A stretch of 49,701 nucleotides of DNA from Clostridia bacterium (GTDB lineage Bacteria > Bacillota > Clostridia > Christensenellales > Pumilibacteraceae): contig JAGAPA010000051.1 in NCBI GenBank assembly GCA_017623455.1, positions 1-49,701 on the forward strand. The letters run 5' to 3'. How positions within the stretch are numbered: the stretch's first letter is position 1; each line of letters starts with the position of its first letter. The notes under the pieces are model-generated. The model ran no database searches, had not been told where the DNA came from, and was given only the letters and a program-made list of their open reading frames with translations. The position numbers were made by a program, and so were the translations under genes. Below are positions 25,397 through 34,624 of the stretch, piece by piece.

Positions 25397-25456
25397 ACGT
25401 GGAAAAATAAATTTTGAGGCGGGTTTTTAGTGTAAAACAGCTGTGCGGTAAAATAA

Positions 25457-25494
25457 AAACTCTCACGTAAAGATAACGTGAGAGCGGTTTTTTT
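25457..25494. terminator. Bidirectional intrinsic terminator
   Basis: CTCTCACGT and ACGTGAGAG form a perfect stem with T runs on both strands; on the minus strand it ends the small membrane protein gene. The rest of 25101-25492 is covered by the repeats and hairpins listed. Confidence 0.85.
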
Positions 25495-25804
25495 AAGAGC
25501 CGGTTATCATGGAGTTGAGGTCTTTTAGCCATCCGTCAAGATAGCCCATCAGCATATCAAGTACGCCCGTAAGCCAAAGAATAAGTATGGTTATACCGAT
25601 AAGAAGTACGACCAAGAAGAACGTAACAAGAAAAGAGAGCGCGTGGTTGCGTCTTGCAACGCTGTCCCCCCTAAAGCAGTTTATTAATATAAAAATAAAT
25701 CCTACGATAGGGAATCCGTATATGATGCTCCACGCCCAATATCCCCAGGCTCCCATCGGTTTATATTTGTCGGGAAGTTCCCTGATCTCTTCTCTTTCGC
25801 TCAT
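25493..25804 (-). CDS. Small membrane protein of unknown function
   Basis: 103 aa, not recognised by name. A hydrophilic N terminus (MSEREEIRELPDKYKPMG) precedes two membrane segments: WGYWAWSIIYGFPIVGFIFI (residues ~20-39) and a second at ~58-80. The loop NCFRGDSVARRNHALS is conserved-looking and resembles small clostridial proteins that carry a WGYWxxxIL...P motif. The start is ATG after GGAGG. Own promoter and terminator, so it is a real monocistronic gene. Confidence 0.75.
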   Translation of the reverse strand: MSEREEIRELPDKYKPMGAWGYWAWSIIYGFPIVGFIFILINCFRGDSVARRNHALSFLVTFFLVVLLIGITILILWLTGVLDMLMGYLDGWLKDLNSMITGS

Positions 25805-25835
25805 GGCGATCCTCCAAAAATGTATTTACTTTACC

Positions 25836-25865
25836 ATTATACAACATTTGTATTCGGAATATCAA
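25836..25865 (-). promoter_or_regulatory. Sigma-A promoter of the small membrane protein gene
   Basis: Minus strand TTGATA, 18 bp, TATAAT. Confidence 0.75.
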
Positions 25866-25993
25866 GTAAAAATTAATAACTTTTACGTATTTAATCAAAT
25901 TTTAATAAAAATCTGCAACATTGCGGTTTTCAAAACGGCTCGCTTATCGGTTTTTGAAAACGGCTCAGTCGTAACAGTAGGTTGATATTTTAG

Positions 25994-26224
25994 GCGATAT
26001 ATTCGCTGTGCGAATGCGATATAACCTCGTTATGCTCGGTTGCGATATAACCTCGTTTCACTCGGTTGCGATATGCCTCGCTATGCTCGGTGCGATATGA
26101 TATAAATCCCCTCACGCCTCGCAGGGCATATCGTTTTCGTAGCAAATATCGCTCCCGTTAGGGAATATCGCAAATCCCACGAGGGATTTATATCGCTGCG
26201 TGTTCTCCGTTAAGGATAACACGC
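25994..26224. repeat. Mirror-symmetric mini-hairpin array, GCGATAT type
   Basis: Five copies of GCGATAT (25994, 26016, 26042, 26068, 26092) precede four ATATCG(C) (26128, 26146, 26165, 26190). Between them are different self-complementary units: ATTCGC-GCGAAT, two AACC-GGTT units, GCC-GGT, CCC-GGG, TCCC-GGGA and AAATCCC-GGGATTT. A 27-nt hairpin GCGTGTT...AACACGC closes the array. It lies in the 636-bp gap upstream of parE; 25866-25993 before it holds a TTTTCAAAACGGCTC near-repeat, and I see nothing in 26225-26350. Confidence 0.85.
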
Positions 26225-26350
26225 TATGTGCCGTTGCGTTTTGTGTTGCATATTTATGCGCTACTATGAATAAATATGCAAAAAATTCTTTTATAAGCCG
26301 TCTGACACCCAAAATCGTTTGAAAAATGAATAAATATTGCTTTATAACAC

Positions 26351-26380
26351 TTGCTAAAACACTATATCTTGTGGTATAAT
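26351..26380 (+). promoter_or_regulatory. Promoter of parE-parC
   Basis: TTGCTA, 18 bp, TATAAT with an extended -10 (TGG before TATAAT); 60 bp before ATG 26441, which follows GAGGAGAAG. Confidence 0.75.
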
Positions 26381-26440
26381 AGTATCATAAATACTATTTC
26401 CCCGTTGTTTTGTTAAAAGAGCGAGGAAGAGGAGAAGTAA

Positions 26441-28393
26441 ATGAGCAAGAATTATACTGCAGAAAACATACAAGTCCTCGAGGGGCTTGATGCGGTTCGT
26501 ATGCGCCCGGGTATGTATATCGGTACTACGGGAATTAAGGGTTTGCATCACATTTTGTGGGAGCTTGTAGACAATGCGATGGACGAAGTTGCCAACGGGT
26601 TTGGAAACAAGATCAACGTAATAATTTACGAGGACGGTTCGGCGTCGGTAGAGGACAACGGACGAGGCGTGCCCGTAGATATTCATCCCACAATGAAGAT
26701 AAGCGGTGTTGAGGTCGTATACACTCAGCTTCACGCAGGCGGAAAGTTCGATAACAGCAACTATACTCATTCGGGCGGACTTCACGGCGTAGGCGCGTCG
26801 GTAACAAACGCGTTGTCGCGCTGGATGACGGTAAACGTTTTTAAGAACGGAACCACGTATCAAGCGGAGTTTGAAAGCCCTGAGGTTAAGGGTGCGGTAA
26901 AGAGCGGTCTTGTAAAAACGCATTTGTTCGACACCAAGAAAAAGACGAAAAAGACGGGAACGTTCGTGCGGTTTATGCCCGACGACAGAGTTTTCGAAAC
27001 GATAAAATTCAATTCCGAGCTTATTACAAGACGTCTTAAAGAACTTGCGTTTCTTAATAAGGGAGCAAAGATCGTATTTGAAGACAGGCGCGTAGCGGTA
27101 GGCAACGGACATCAGACCGTAGAGTTTTGCTACGAGGGCGGACTTAAGGATTTTGTAATCTACCTTAACGAGCTTAAAAAGCCCGTGTTCGACAATCCCA
27201 TATTCTTTAGCGGAACAAAGGATAATATTGCTATGGAAGTAGCAATTCAGTACAACGATTCGTACACCGAAAGCATGTTCTCGTACGTTAACAATATCCC
27301 CACGCCCGAAGGTGGAACGCACGAAACGGGCTTTAAGGTTGGTCTTACCAGAGTTCTTAACGATTTTGCGAGAAAGATGGGTATACTTAAGGATAAGGAC
27401 GCGAATTTGCAGGGCGACGACTTTAGAGAGGGTATCACAGCCGTAATCTCGGTCAAAATGCAGAACGTGCAGTTTGAAGGTCAGACAAAAACCAAGCTCG
27501 GCAATACCGAGGCAAAGCAGGCGTGCGAAGCAATAACTCTTGCAGAGCTTCCAGCATTTTTGGAAAAGAATAAGACGGTTACCGAAATCATTCTCAAAAA
27601 GGCTCAGCTTGCCGCAAAGGTAAGAGAGGCAACGAGAAAGCAAAAGGAGCTTACCAGAGCCAAAAACAGTATAGATTCGTTTAATACCGTGGGAAAACTT
27701 AAGAGCTGTAGCGGAAAGAAAGCCGAGCTTAACGAGCTTTTCATTGTAGAGGGAGATTCGGCGGGCGGAACTTGTACACAGGCTAGAAACAGAAGTTTCC
27801 AAGCGATACTTCCCCTTCGCGGTAAGCCTCTTAATGCAGAAAAGAAAAGACTTGACAAGGTTTTGGAAAACGAGGAGATAAAGACGCTTATTTCCGCGCT
27901 TGGCGCAGGTCTTGGCGAGGAGTTTAATCCGGAAGACTTGAAGTACGGAAAAGTAGTAATTCTTTCCGATGCCGATCAGGACGGATACCACATAAGATGT
28001 ATACTTCTCACGTTCTTCTTCCGTTATATGAAAGAGCTTATCACCGAAGGTCACGTGTATATCGGCATGCCACCGCTTTATAAGATAAGCAAAAAGAACG
28101 ACGTAAGATACGTATACTCGGATGAAGAGCTTGACAAGGTAAAAGAGGAAATGGGCAGGAATTGCGAGATCCAGAGATATAAGGGGCTTGGTGAAATGAA
28201 TGCCGAACAGCTTTGGAGCACTACGCTCGATCCTCAAAAGCGCAAAATGATAAAAGTAAGTATAGAAGACGTAGCGGAAGCTGAAAAAATGGTTACCGTG
28301 CTTATGGGCGACGCGGTAGATCAGAGAAAAGCGTATATTGTAGAACATTCCAACTTTAACAAGAAAGACGCGTTTATTGATAATATCAAGTAA
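26441..28393 (+). CDS. parE: DNA topoisomerase IV subunit B (type IIA ATPase subunit)
   Basis: 650 aa. GHKL ATPase motifs: ELVDNAMDE, DNGRGVPVDIHP, GGLHGVGASVTNALS; the QTK loop appears as GQTKTKLGN. The TOPRIM part has EGDSAGGT and LSDADQDGYHIR. It couples ATP hydrolysis to DNA strand passage with ParC, decatenating chromosomes. Assignment to ParE and not GyrB rests on pairing with a ParC-like partner. Odd point: after EGDSAGG the usual SAKQGRDR-type segment reads TCTQARNR, and the usual DADVDG reads DADQDG. It is followed by parC after 9 bp. Confidence 0.88.
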   Translation: MSKNYTAENIQVLEGLDAVRMRPGMYIGTTGIKGLHHILWELVDNAMDEVANGFGNKINVIIYEDGSASVEDNGRGVPVDIHPTMKISGVEVVYTQLHAGGKFDNSNYTHSGGLHGVGASVTNALSRWMTVNVFKNGTTYQAEFESPEVKGAVKSGLVKTHLFDTKKKTKKTGTFVRFMPDDRVFETIKFNSELITRRLKELAFLNKGAKIVFEDRRVAVGNGHQTVEFCYEGGLKDFVIYLNELKKPVFDNPIFFSGTKDNIAMEVAIQYNDSYTESMFSYVNNIPTPEGGTHETGFKVGLTRVLNDFARKMGILKDKDANLQGDDFREGITAVISVKMQNVQFEGQTKTKLGNTEAKQACEAITLAELPAFLEKNKTVTEIILKKAQLAAKVREATRKQKELTRAKNSIDSFNTVGKLKSCSGKKAELNELFIVEGDSAGGTCTQARNRSFQAILPLRGKPLNAEKKRLDKVLENEEIKTLISALGAGLGEEFNPEDLKYGKVVILSDADQDGYHIRCILLTFFFRYMKELITEGHVYIGMPPLYKISKKNDVRYVYSDEELDKVKEEMGRNCEIQRYKGLGEMNAEQLWSTTLDPQKRKMIKVSIEDVAEAEKMVTVLMGDAVDQRKAYIVEHSNFNKKDAFIDNIK

Positions 28394-28402
28394 GGAGCGA
28401 AT

Positions 28403-30826
28403 ATGGAAGAATTTATTTACAAAACAATGGAAGAAGTCATGCACGAATCCATGATTCCGTATTCGGAATACGTAATATTGGATAGAGCTTTGCCAAGAGT
28501 TGAGGACGGACTTAAGCCCGTTCAGCGCAGAATTTTGTTCGATATGCAAGAGCTTGGCATGACGCACGACAAGCCGTACAAAAAGTGCGCAAGAATAGTA
28601 GGCGACTGCTTGGGTAAATATCATCCCCACGGCGATAGCTCGGTTTATCAAGCGCTCGTTCGTATGGCTCAGCCGTTCAATATGAGCATTCCGCTTGTTG
28701 ACGGACAGGGTAACTTTGGTGATATAGACGGAAACGGCGCGGCGGCAATGCGTTATACAGAGTGTCGTATGACCGCGCTTGCAGGCGAACTACTCAAGGG
28801 TATGGGCAGTCCCGACGACGAGATTGTCAAGTGGAATTGCAACTTTGACGATACGTTAAAAGAGCCCGACATCCTTCCCGGACGTTTCCCCAACCTTTTG
28901 GTTAACGGCGCGTACGGTATTGCGATAGGCTTTGCAACAAACATTCCCACTCACAACTTAGGCGAAACGATTGACGGAGCTATTGCGTATATCGACAATC
29001 CCAAGATTAAGCTTGCGGAAATGATGAAGTACGTAAAAGGCCCCGATTTCCCCACAGGTGGAACGATTATCACCGGCGACGAGCTTTATAAGGCGTATGA
29101 AACGGGAAAGGGCAGAATTTTAATAAGAGCAAAGGTGCATTTCGAGCCGGGCGAGTACGAAAAAAAGCTCATCGTAATAGACGAGCTTCCCTATCAGGTT
29201 AACCGAACTACTCTGCTTGAAAGCATTATTGACGTAAGAGAGGAAAAGAAGGGCATACTTTTAGGTATTCAGGACGTGTTGGACGAGTCGGATAGAAACG
29301 GTATGCGCGTAGTTATTAAGGTTAAAAAGGACTACGATCCGAGAGCTATTGCGGATTTGTTGTTTAAGTACACCAACTTGCAAGTATCTTTCTCCATTAA
29401 TATGGTAGCTATTGCCGAGGCAAAACCCCAAACGTTATCACTGCTTCAAATTTACGACTATTACGTAAACTATCAACGCGAGTTTATCGTAAAGCGTACA
29501 AAGTGCGAGCTTGACAAGGCGAAAAAGCGCGAGCATATCTTAACAGGTCTTGTAGTTGCGGTAAAGAATATTGACGCGGTAGTAAAAATTATCAAAAACA
29601 GTCAGTCCACAAGCGAGGCAAGAGAAGGACTTAAGGCAAAGTTTGCGCTTACCACCATTCAGGCGGATGCAATATTAGACTTAAGGCTTGCTCGTCTTAC
29701 GCATTTGGAAGTGTATAAGTTAGAGGAAGAGCTCAAACAGCTTCGCGAGCTTATAAAGCGTCTTACCGCTATCTTAGGCTCTAAAAAGCTTCAGATGGAA
29801 GTTGTAAAAAACGAGCTTTTAGATATTAAAAAGACGTACAAGCAACCCCGTCGCAGTGAGATTATTTATTCGGTAGAAAATTATTCCATGCACGACAGTG
29901 CAGATATCGAAAAGATTGATGATAGCGTAGTAATGCTTTCGGCTCGCGGTTCGCTTAAGCGTATGAGCGAAAAGAATTTTGACAGAGCTAACAGAGAGTA
30001 TACCGACAGCTCGTCACTTAACGATATTCATCCCTCGGTTTGCAGGACTAAGGCAGGAGAATCGGTATACGTATTCACCAATCTCGGTAATTGCTACAAG
30101 GTGGACGCGGAAAACGTTCCCGAGGGCAAGTGGAGAGAAAAAGGCGTCGCGCTAAAAGAAATTGTAAAAGATATGTCCAAGCAAGAAAAGCCGGTATTCA
30201 TTCATTCGTTCGGCGAGGATATGGGCAAGGGTAATATTATATTCTTTACAAAAGACGGTCTTGTTAAAAAATCTCCGCTTAAAGATTACGCCGTATCCAA
30301 GTCTTCTTTTCAGGCTATCAAGCTAAAAGACGGCGACGAAGTTATCTCGGTTGAGTTTGAAAAGAAGAACGTTACTATGCTCTTTATTACCGAAAAAGGC
30401 ATGTCGCTTAACGCAGATATGAGCGACGTTCCCGTTCAGGGCAGAATTTCGGGAGGCGTTAAGGGAATAAACCTCAATAGCGACGATTACTGCATTTTTG
30501 CTTCACAGGTAGAGGACGTGGGTGAACAAATCGTAATTACCGACAAGGGCTTTGCAAAACGCGTGATCTTGGCGCATTTAGATGTTATGGCAAGATATAG
30601 AAAGGGCGTTAAGATAATAGATCTTAAGGGTAGCAACGGAACTAAACTTGTGTTCTCGTCGTACGTTGCCGAGCCTTACGTAGTAGCAGTTGAGAGCAAG
30701 GACGGAATGATTTTTGTGGATAGCGAGGACATTTCGATAGAGGCAAGAACGCATGCAGGAAGAGCAATTAAAAAGGGTATGGAAGTATCTTCCGCTTATG
30801 CGTACAACATGAACGTTAATTCGTAA
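28403..30826 (+). CDS. parC: DNA topoisomerase IV subunit A
   Basis: 807 aa. The winged-helix breakage-reunion domain holds [16 protein letters not shown], the quinolone-region [13 protein letters not shown] and the catalytic Tyr in [11 protein letters not shown] coiled-coil/tower region (~330-490) and a C-terminal beta-pinwheel follow. No GyrA-box (QRRGGKG) is visible in the C-terminal domain, which supports ParC over GyrA. The start follows TAAGGAG, 9 bp after parE, so the subunits are co-produced. The quinolone-region Ser (second Ser of GDSS or the first, by alignment) is not altered in an obvious resistance pattern. Confidence 0.9.
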   Translation: MEEFIYKTMEEVMHESMIPYSEYVILDRALPRVEDGLKPVQRRILFDMQELGMTHDKPYKKCARIVGDCLGKYHPHGDSSVYQALVRMAQPFNMSIPLVDGQGNFGDIDGNGAAAMRYTECRMTALAGELLKGMGSPDDEIVKWNCNFDDTLKEPDILPGRFPNLLVNGAYGIAIGFATNIPTHNLGETIDGAIAYIDNPKIKLAEMMKYVKGPDFPTGGTIITGDELYKAYETGKGRILIRAKVHFEPGEYEKKLIVIDELPYQVNRTTLLESIIDVREEKKGILLGIQDVLDESDRNGMRVVIKVKKDYDPRAIADLLFKYTNLQVSFSINMVAIAEAKPQTLSLLQIYDYYVNYQREFIVKRTKCELDKAKKREHILTGLVVAVKNIDAVVKIIKNSQSTSEAREGLKAKFALTTIQADAILDLRLARLTHLEVYKLEEELKQLRELIKRLTAILGSKKLQMEVVKNELLDIKKTYKQPRRSEIIYSVENYSMHDSADIEKIDDSVVMLSARGSLKRMSEKNFDRANREYTDSSSLNDIHPSVCRTKAGESVYVFTNLGNCYKVDAENVPEGKWREKGVALKEIVKDMSKQEKPVFIHSFGEDMGKGNIIFFTKDGLVKKSPLKDYAVSKSSFQAIKLKDGDEVISVEFEKKNVTMLFITEKGMSLNADMSDVPVQGRISGGVKGINLNSDDYCIFASQVEDVGEQIVITDKGFAKRVILAHLDVMARYRKGVKIIDLKGSNGTKLVFSSYVAEPYVVAVESKDGMIFVDSEDISIEARTHAGRAIKKGMEVSSAYAYNMNVNS

Positions 30827-30837
30827 AAAAATATAAA

Positions 30838-30912
30838 ATGTTCGGGTTTTGGGTATACGTATGCTCAAAACCTGTACAAATTTGCAAAACTACCGTGAAG
30901 AAAACGTATTAA
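30838..30912 (+). other. Possible 24-codon leader ORF before the ABC-F gene
   Basis: ATG 30838 to TAA 30910-30912 encodes MFGFWVYVCSKPVQ-type residues, then a basic tail. It covers a GGTTTTG/CAAAACC hairpin (30846-30873). ABC-F antibiotic-resistance genes are often controlled by leader peptides, but no Shine-Dalgarno is visible here. Confidence 0.25.
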
Positions 30913-30949
30913 AACAGTTTTTTTCGTTAGTGTTTACTACTTTTAGATT

Positions 30950-32500
30950 ATGAGCATATTAAAGATTTCAAATTTATCACAAATGTTTGAGGATAAGATA
31001 CTTTTCAAGAACGCTAACCTTGTTATAAACAACGGCGAGCACGTAGGTATCGTCGGTCTTAACGGCGCAGGCAAAAGTACGTTTATCAACATCATAGCAA
31101 AAAAGATTATATGGGACGAGGGCGAGGTAACTTGGCTTAACGGCATAAGATACGGCTATCTCGATCAGCATGCGGATATCGACAGAACGCAAACAGTTTA
31201 CGAGTATCTGCAGTCTTCGTTTACGCATTTATACGAAAAGAATGACCGTCTTACCGCAATCTACGAAAAGATGGGCGAGGTATCCGACGACAAGGAGCTC
31301 GAAAAGCTTATCAATAAGTCCAACCGCATTTTGGAAGAGCTTACCGACAGCGGTTTTTACGATATCGACGCAACGATAAAAAAGACGGCTTCGGGATTGG
31401 GAGTAACCGCTTTCGGGTTTGATACGCTAATTGCAAATCTTTCGGGCGGACAGCGCGCAAAGCTAATGCTTACCAAGCTTATTTTACAAGACTTGGACGT
31501 GATGCTTTTAGACGAGCCCACCAACTTTTTGGACGTGGAGCATATCGACTGGCTCGTTAAGTTTTTGACGGGTTACAAGAAGACGTTTATGGTAATTTCG
31601 CACGATACTGACTTTTTGGACAAGGTGTGCGATAATATCGTAAGCATAGAAAACGGCTCTATCAAGAAATATTCGGGCGCGTACACCTCGTTTGTGGCTC
31701 AACACGAAATGGCGGTAAAGCAGTACGCGGAAGAGTACGAAAGACAGCAAGCTGAGATAAAGAAGATGGAGGATTACATCAACCGTAATAAGGCGCGTGC
31801 GGCAACTGCAGGTATGGCTAACAGCAGAAAGAAAATGCTGGACAGGATAGAGGTTATGGAAAAGCCCACCTTTATTCCCGACGCCACCTTCGATTTTCCG
31901 TGCAATCCGCTTCATACCAAAGAAATGCTCGTTGTAGACAATCTCGAAATAGGCTACGACGGAGTTCCGCTTCTTCCGCCCATCTCCTTTACGTTGCAGG
32001 GCGATACGAAATTGTGGATAAGAGGAACGAACGGTATAGGAAAAACCACGCTTCTCAAAACGCTTATGCGAGTGCTTAAGCCCATAGGCGGAAACTTTAA
32101 GTTCCATATAGCCGCAAAGCCGTCATACCTTGAACAGGACCTAACCTTTAGAAACCTCAATACCAACGCTTACGGATATATAAGCGATTGTTTTCCGCGT
32201 TTTAATCAAAAGGAAGTGCGAACACAGCTTTCACGCGTTGGAATAACGGGGGATAACGCTCTAAAAGAGATTTTGCATCTGTCGGGAGGCGAGCAGGTCA
32301 GAATACGATTGCTCACCATAATGAACACGACGAGCAATATCTTGATTTTGGACGAGCCAACAAATCACTTGGACGTAAGAGCCAAAAAGGCGCTTAGCGA
32401 AGCTATAAAAAAGTATGACGGAGCAATGATTTTAGTATGCCACGAACGTACTTTTGCAGAAGAACTTTGCAACGCCGTGTACGACGTAAAACAACGCTAA
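30950..32500 (+). CDS. ABC-F family ATPase (ribosome-associated type)
   Basis: 516 aa with two ABC domains and no membrane segments. Domain 1: Walker A GLNGAGKS, signature LSGGQ, Walker B VMLLDEPTNFLD. A charged linker with EEYERQQAEIKKMEDY and the NSRKKMLDR segment (P-site interaction motif region) follows. Domain 2: Walker A GTNGIGKT, signature LSGGE, Walker B ILILDEPTNHLD. ABC-F proteins act on the ribosomal E site as translation factors or antibiotic protectors; the linker is of the short, housekeeping YkpA/YbiT-like sort. The ATG has no clear ribosome site; it lies 123 bp after parC. Confidence 0.9.
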   Translation: MSILKISNLSQMFEDKILFKNANLVINNGEHVGIVGLNGAGKSTFINIIAKKIIWDEGEVTWLNGIRYGYLDQHADIDRTQTVYEYLQSSFTHLYEKNDRLTAIYEKMGEVSDDKELEKLINKSNRILEELTDSGFYDIDATIKKTASGLGVTAFGFDTLIANLSGGQRAKLMLTKLILQDLDVMLLDEPTNFLDVEHIDWLVKFLTGYKKTFMVISHDTDFLDKVCDNIVSIENGSIKKYSGAYTSFVAQHEMAVKQYAEEYERQQAEIKKMEDYINRNKARAATAGMANSRKKMLDRIEVMEKPTFIPDATFDFPCNPLHTKEMLVVDNLEIGYDGVPLLPPISFTLQGDTKLWIRGTNGIGKTTLLKTLMRVLKPIGGNFKFHIAAKPSYLEQDLTFRNLNTNAYGYISDCFPRFNQKEVRTQLSRVGITGDNALKEILHLSGGEQVRIRLLTIMNTTSNILILDEPTNHLDVRAKKALSEAIKKYDGAMILVCHERTFAEELCNAVYDVKQR

Positions 32501-32543
32501 ATAACGAAAAACTAACATACGTATATCAAAAAACACGACAAAC

Positions 32544-32583
32544 AAGCCGAGCACTGGTTAAAAATACCAATGTTCGGCTTTTA
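32544..32583. terminator. Bidirectional intrinsic terminator
   Basis: AAGCCGA-CA-TGG pairs with CCA-TG-TCGGCTT, with T runs; between the ABC-F gene and the convergent GH127 gene. Confidence 0.8.
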
Positions 32584-32640
32584 GTAAATAGCGTAATAAT
32601 TTTATTAGGAACAATACGAAAAATATTAGCTTAGGATAAA

Positions 32641-34464
32641 TTATTCCTTATTGGGAAACCATACGCGCATATCGTTCTCCTTACGGTTTGCCCAGGCAAA
32701 GTAGGGGATTAGTTTTAGCGTTTTTATAATTTCACGGCCTTGCTCGTACGAATATAATTCGTCGGTATCTTCAAAAAATGATACTGGCAAAGTTACGTTT
32801 AGTGCGTATGGAGAAGAGCATAGTGGCTCGATTTTTGCTTTTGATATATCTCCGATTTTTACGCCGAAAATATTGAAGTCGTTGTCCGATCCTTCTGCGC
32901 AAAGAACTATCGGACCGTACGTGAGCGCAACTTTGCCCGAGTTTTCAGCCACGAGTGGGTTTGAGTAAACCTTTTTAAGTGAAGGTGAAAAGTCTACGTT
33001 TATTTCCGTATTTTCAAAAATGCCTTCGTATGTCAAATATCCGTTTTTCTCGTTCTCAAAGCTTACAGAGCTCCAGTTTGGTTTTCGAATACGTAAGGTG
33101 ATTTTTTTACCTTTAGAATTTATCTTTAACTGCACTTTTCCGCTATATGGCATACTGGAGAAAATGGTTGCGTCAACAAAATCGCTACTTAAAGAAGACG
33201 ATACGTATTGAGAAAGAGTGAGCGTGCTGTTTTTCTCGTCAGCGTACCAAACGTACTGTGGTATTTTTTCTATAAGTCGACAAATATTCGGTGGGCAACA
33301 GGACGTGGAGAAGATTTTTACTCGTTTTGGAATAGGACATCGCTCTACGTATACGTACCTATTTAGGATAGTGTGTTTTGCTTTATCTAAATGGTCTTTT
33401 GTTCGCTCTAATTGCATTTCGAGTGGGTTTACGTAAAAGAAATCGTCGCCACTTAGTGAAATTCCAGCCAAAACACCGTTGTATAGCGTGCGTTCTAACA
33501 CGTCGCCATAAATTTTATTGCCCGTAAGGCGTAGCATTTGGTCGCAAAAGAACACAAGCCCTACTGACGCGCAGGTTTCGCTATACGCTGAGTAGTTTGG
33601 TAAATCGTAAGCTACCGTGTAGCGTTCGCCCCAGTGTGTGCTACCCGTTCCACCTGTGATATACATTTTGCGCTTTATTATATCATTGAAAATCATTTCT
33701 AAATTTTGCTTAATTTGCGTGTCGTTTGTAAGCTGTGCAAAATCTGCCATAGCCGTGTATAAATACGTTGCGCGTACAGCGTGCCCTTCAGCGCTAACTT
33801 GTTCACGAATGGGAATATGACTTTGTGCGAGTATTATGTTATCTTCTTCGCTAAGCCCCCTGTTGTCTAAGAAGTATTTGGCAAGAGTTTTATATTTTTC
33901 TTTTTTAGTCAAACGGTATAGTTTTAATAGAGCAAGTTCGATTTCTTCGTGACCTGGGGTTGTGAATTTTGTATCTTTTTTTTCAACAAAGCGTTCGTAT
34001 ATATAATCTACGTATTTTTCGCACACGCCTAAAAGTCTATTGTCGTTTAAGTATTTACTAGAAGCAACCGCCGCTTCAAAAAGATGTCCTGCGCAGTACA
34101 ACTCGTGATCATGACGGTGCGTAAAAATCTCGTCGGGTTTATAAACCTGAAAATAAGAGTTAAAATAACCATTTTCACATTGGTTTTTTACAATGTCGTC
34201 AATAGCTTCGTCGTACCAAGCGCGAACTTGTTCGTCTTCCTTGCGTGCAAGTATATAGGAAGCAGATTCTATCCATTTTGCAACGTCGCTATCCCAATAA
34301 ACGTGAGAATGTGGTGGTTCATTAATGCATTTTATCGCCTTAAACCTTCCCGTTTCGCTAAAGCGTGTGTATATAGCAGGTAAAGTGGTTTGAGCGTTAA
34401 TTTTTTGCCGTTCATAAAAAAAGCCGTCAGTAAGCTTAATTTGTCTTAAAGAAAAATTTTCCAT
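32641..34464 (-). CDS. GH127-family glycoside hydrolase (beta-L-arabinofuranosidase type)
   Basis: 607 aa, cytosolic, typical (alpha/alpha)6-barrel size for DUF1680/GH127. The family's zinc/catalytic cluster is visible: Glu and Cys in SETCASVGLVFFCDQM and the paired Cys in STSCCPPNICRL. AINEPPHSHVYWDSDVAKW-like N-terminal sequence (INEPPHSHVYWDSDVAKWIE) also fits. Known members release beta-L-arabinofuranose from arabino-oligosaccharides; some have other specificities. No signal peptide, so oligosaccharides must be imported; no transporter is adjacent. It is divergent from the AraC regulator at 34625, which probably controls it. ATG follows GGAG. Confidence 0.88.
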   Translation of the reverse strand: MENFSLRQIKLTDGFFYERQKINAQTTLPAIYTRFSETGRFKAIKCINEPPHSHVYWDSDVAKWIESASYILARKEDEQVRAWYDEAIDDIVKNQCENGYFNSYFQVYKPDEIFTHRHDHELYCAGHLFEAAVASSKYLNDNRLLGVCEKYVDYIYERFVEKKDTKFTTPGHEEIELALLKLYRLTKKEKYKTLAKYFLDNRGLSEEDNIILAQSHIPIREQVSAEGHAVRATYLYTAMADFAQLTNDTQIKQNLEMIFNDIIKRKMYITGGTGSTHWGERYTVAYDLPNYSAYSETCASVGLVFFCDQMLRLTGNKIYGDVLERTLYNGVLAGISLSGDDFFYVNPLEMQLERTKDHLDKAKHTILNRYVYVERCPIPKRVKIFSTSCCPPNICRLIEKIPQYVWYADEKNSTLTLSQYVSSSLSSDFVDATIFSSMPYSGKVQLKINSKGKKITLRIRKPNWSSVSFENEKNGYLTYEGIFENTEINVDFSPSLKKVYSNPLVAENSGKVALTYGPIVLCAEGSDNDFNIFGVKIGDISKAKIEPLCSSPYALNVTLPVSFFEDTDELYSYEQGREIIKTLKLIPYFAWANRKENDMRVWFPNKE

Positions 34465-34493
34465 AGCTTTTACTCCTATAGTGTGATAGTTTA

Positions 34494-34522
34494 ATTATAA
34501 TAAAGTAAAACGCATAAAACAA
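34494..34522 (-). promoter_or_regulatory. Promoter of the GH127 gene
   Basis: Minus strand TTGTTT, 17 bp, TATAAT. It lies back to back with the regulator promoter, leaving about 45 bp between -35 elements for a shared operator. Confidence 0.65.
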
Positions 34523-34565
34523 TAGTAAAAAAGGTAAAATAAATGGAAAAAAGTCATATTTAGTC

Positions 34566-34594
34566 TTGATTATTATAATTGCGTATGGTATAAT
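34566..34594 (+). promoter_or_regulatory. Promoter of the AraC regulator gene
   Basis: TTGATT, 17 bp, TATAAT with an extended -10 (TGG). Confidence 0.8.
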
Positions 34595-34624
34595 ATAACG
34601 TATTAAATATCGTAGGAGTGAATA

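Noticed and set aside
25994-26224. Replication origin or DnaA-box cluster upstream of a topoisomerase gene
   Set aside because: No TTATCCACA-like boxes; the repeated word is GCGATAT in a hairpin context, and parE-parC is not the dnaA/gyrB neighbourhood.
26354-28651. 765-codon open frame on the minus strand opposite parE
   Set aside because: Low-complexity, Leu/Phe/Tyr/Arg-rich translation with no motif or ribosome site; parE on the other strand has every GHKL and TOPRIM motif. It is an antisense frame.
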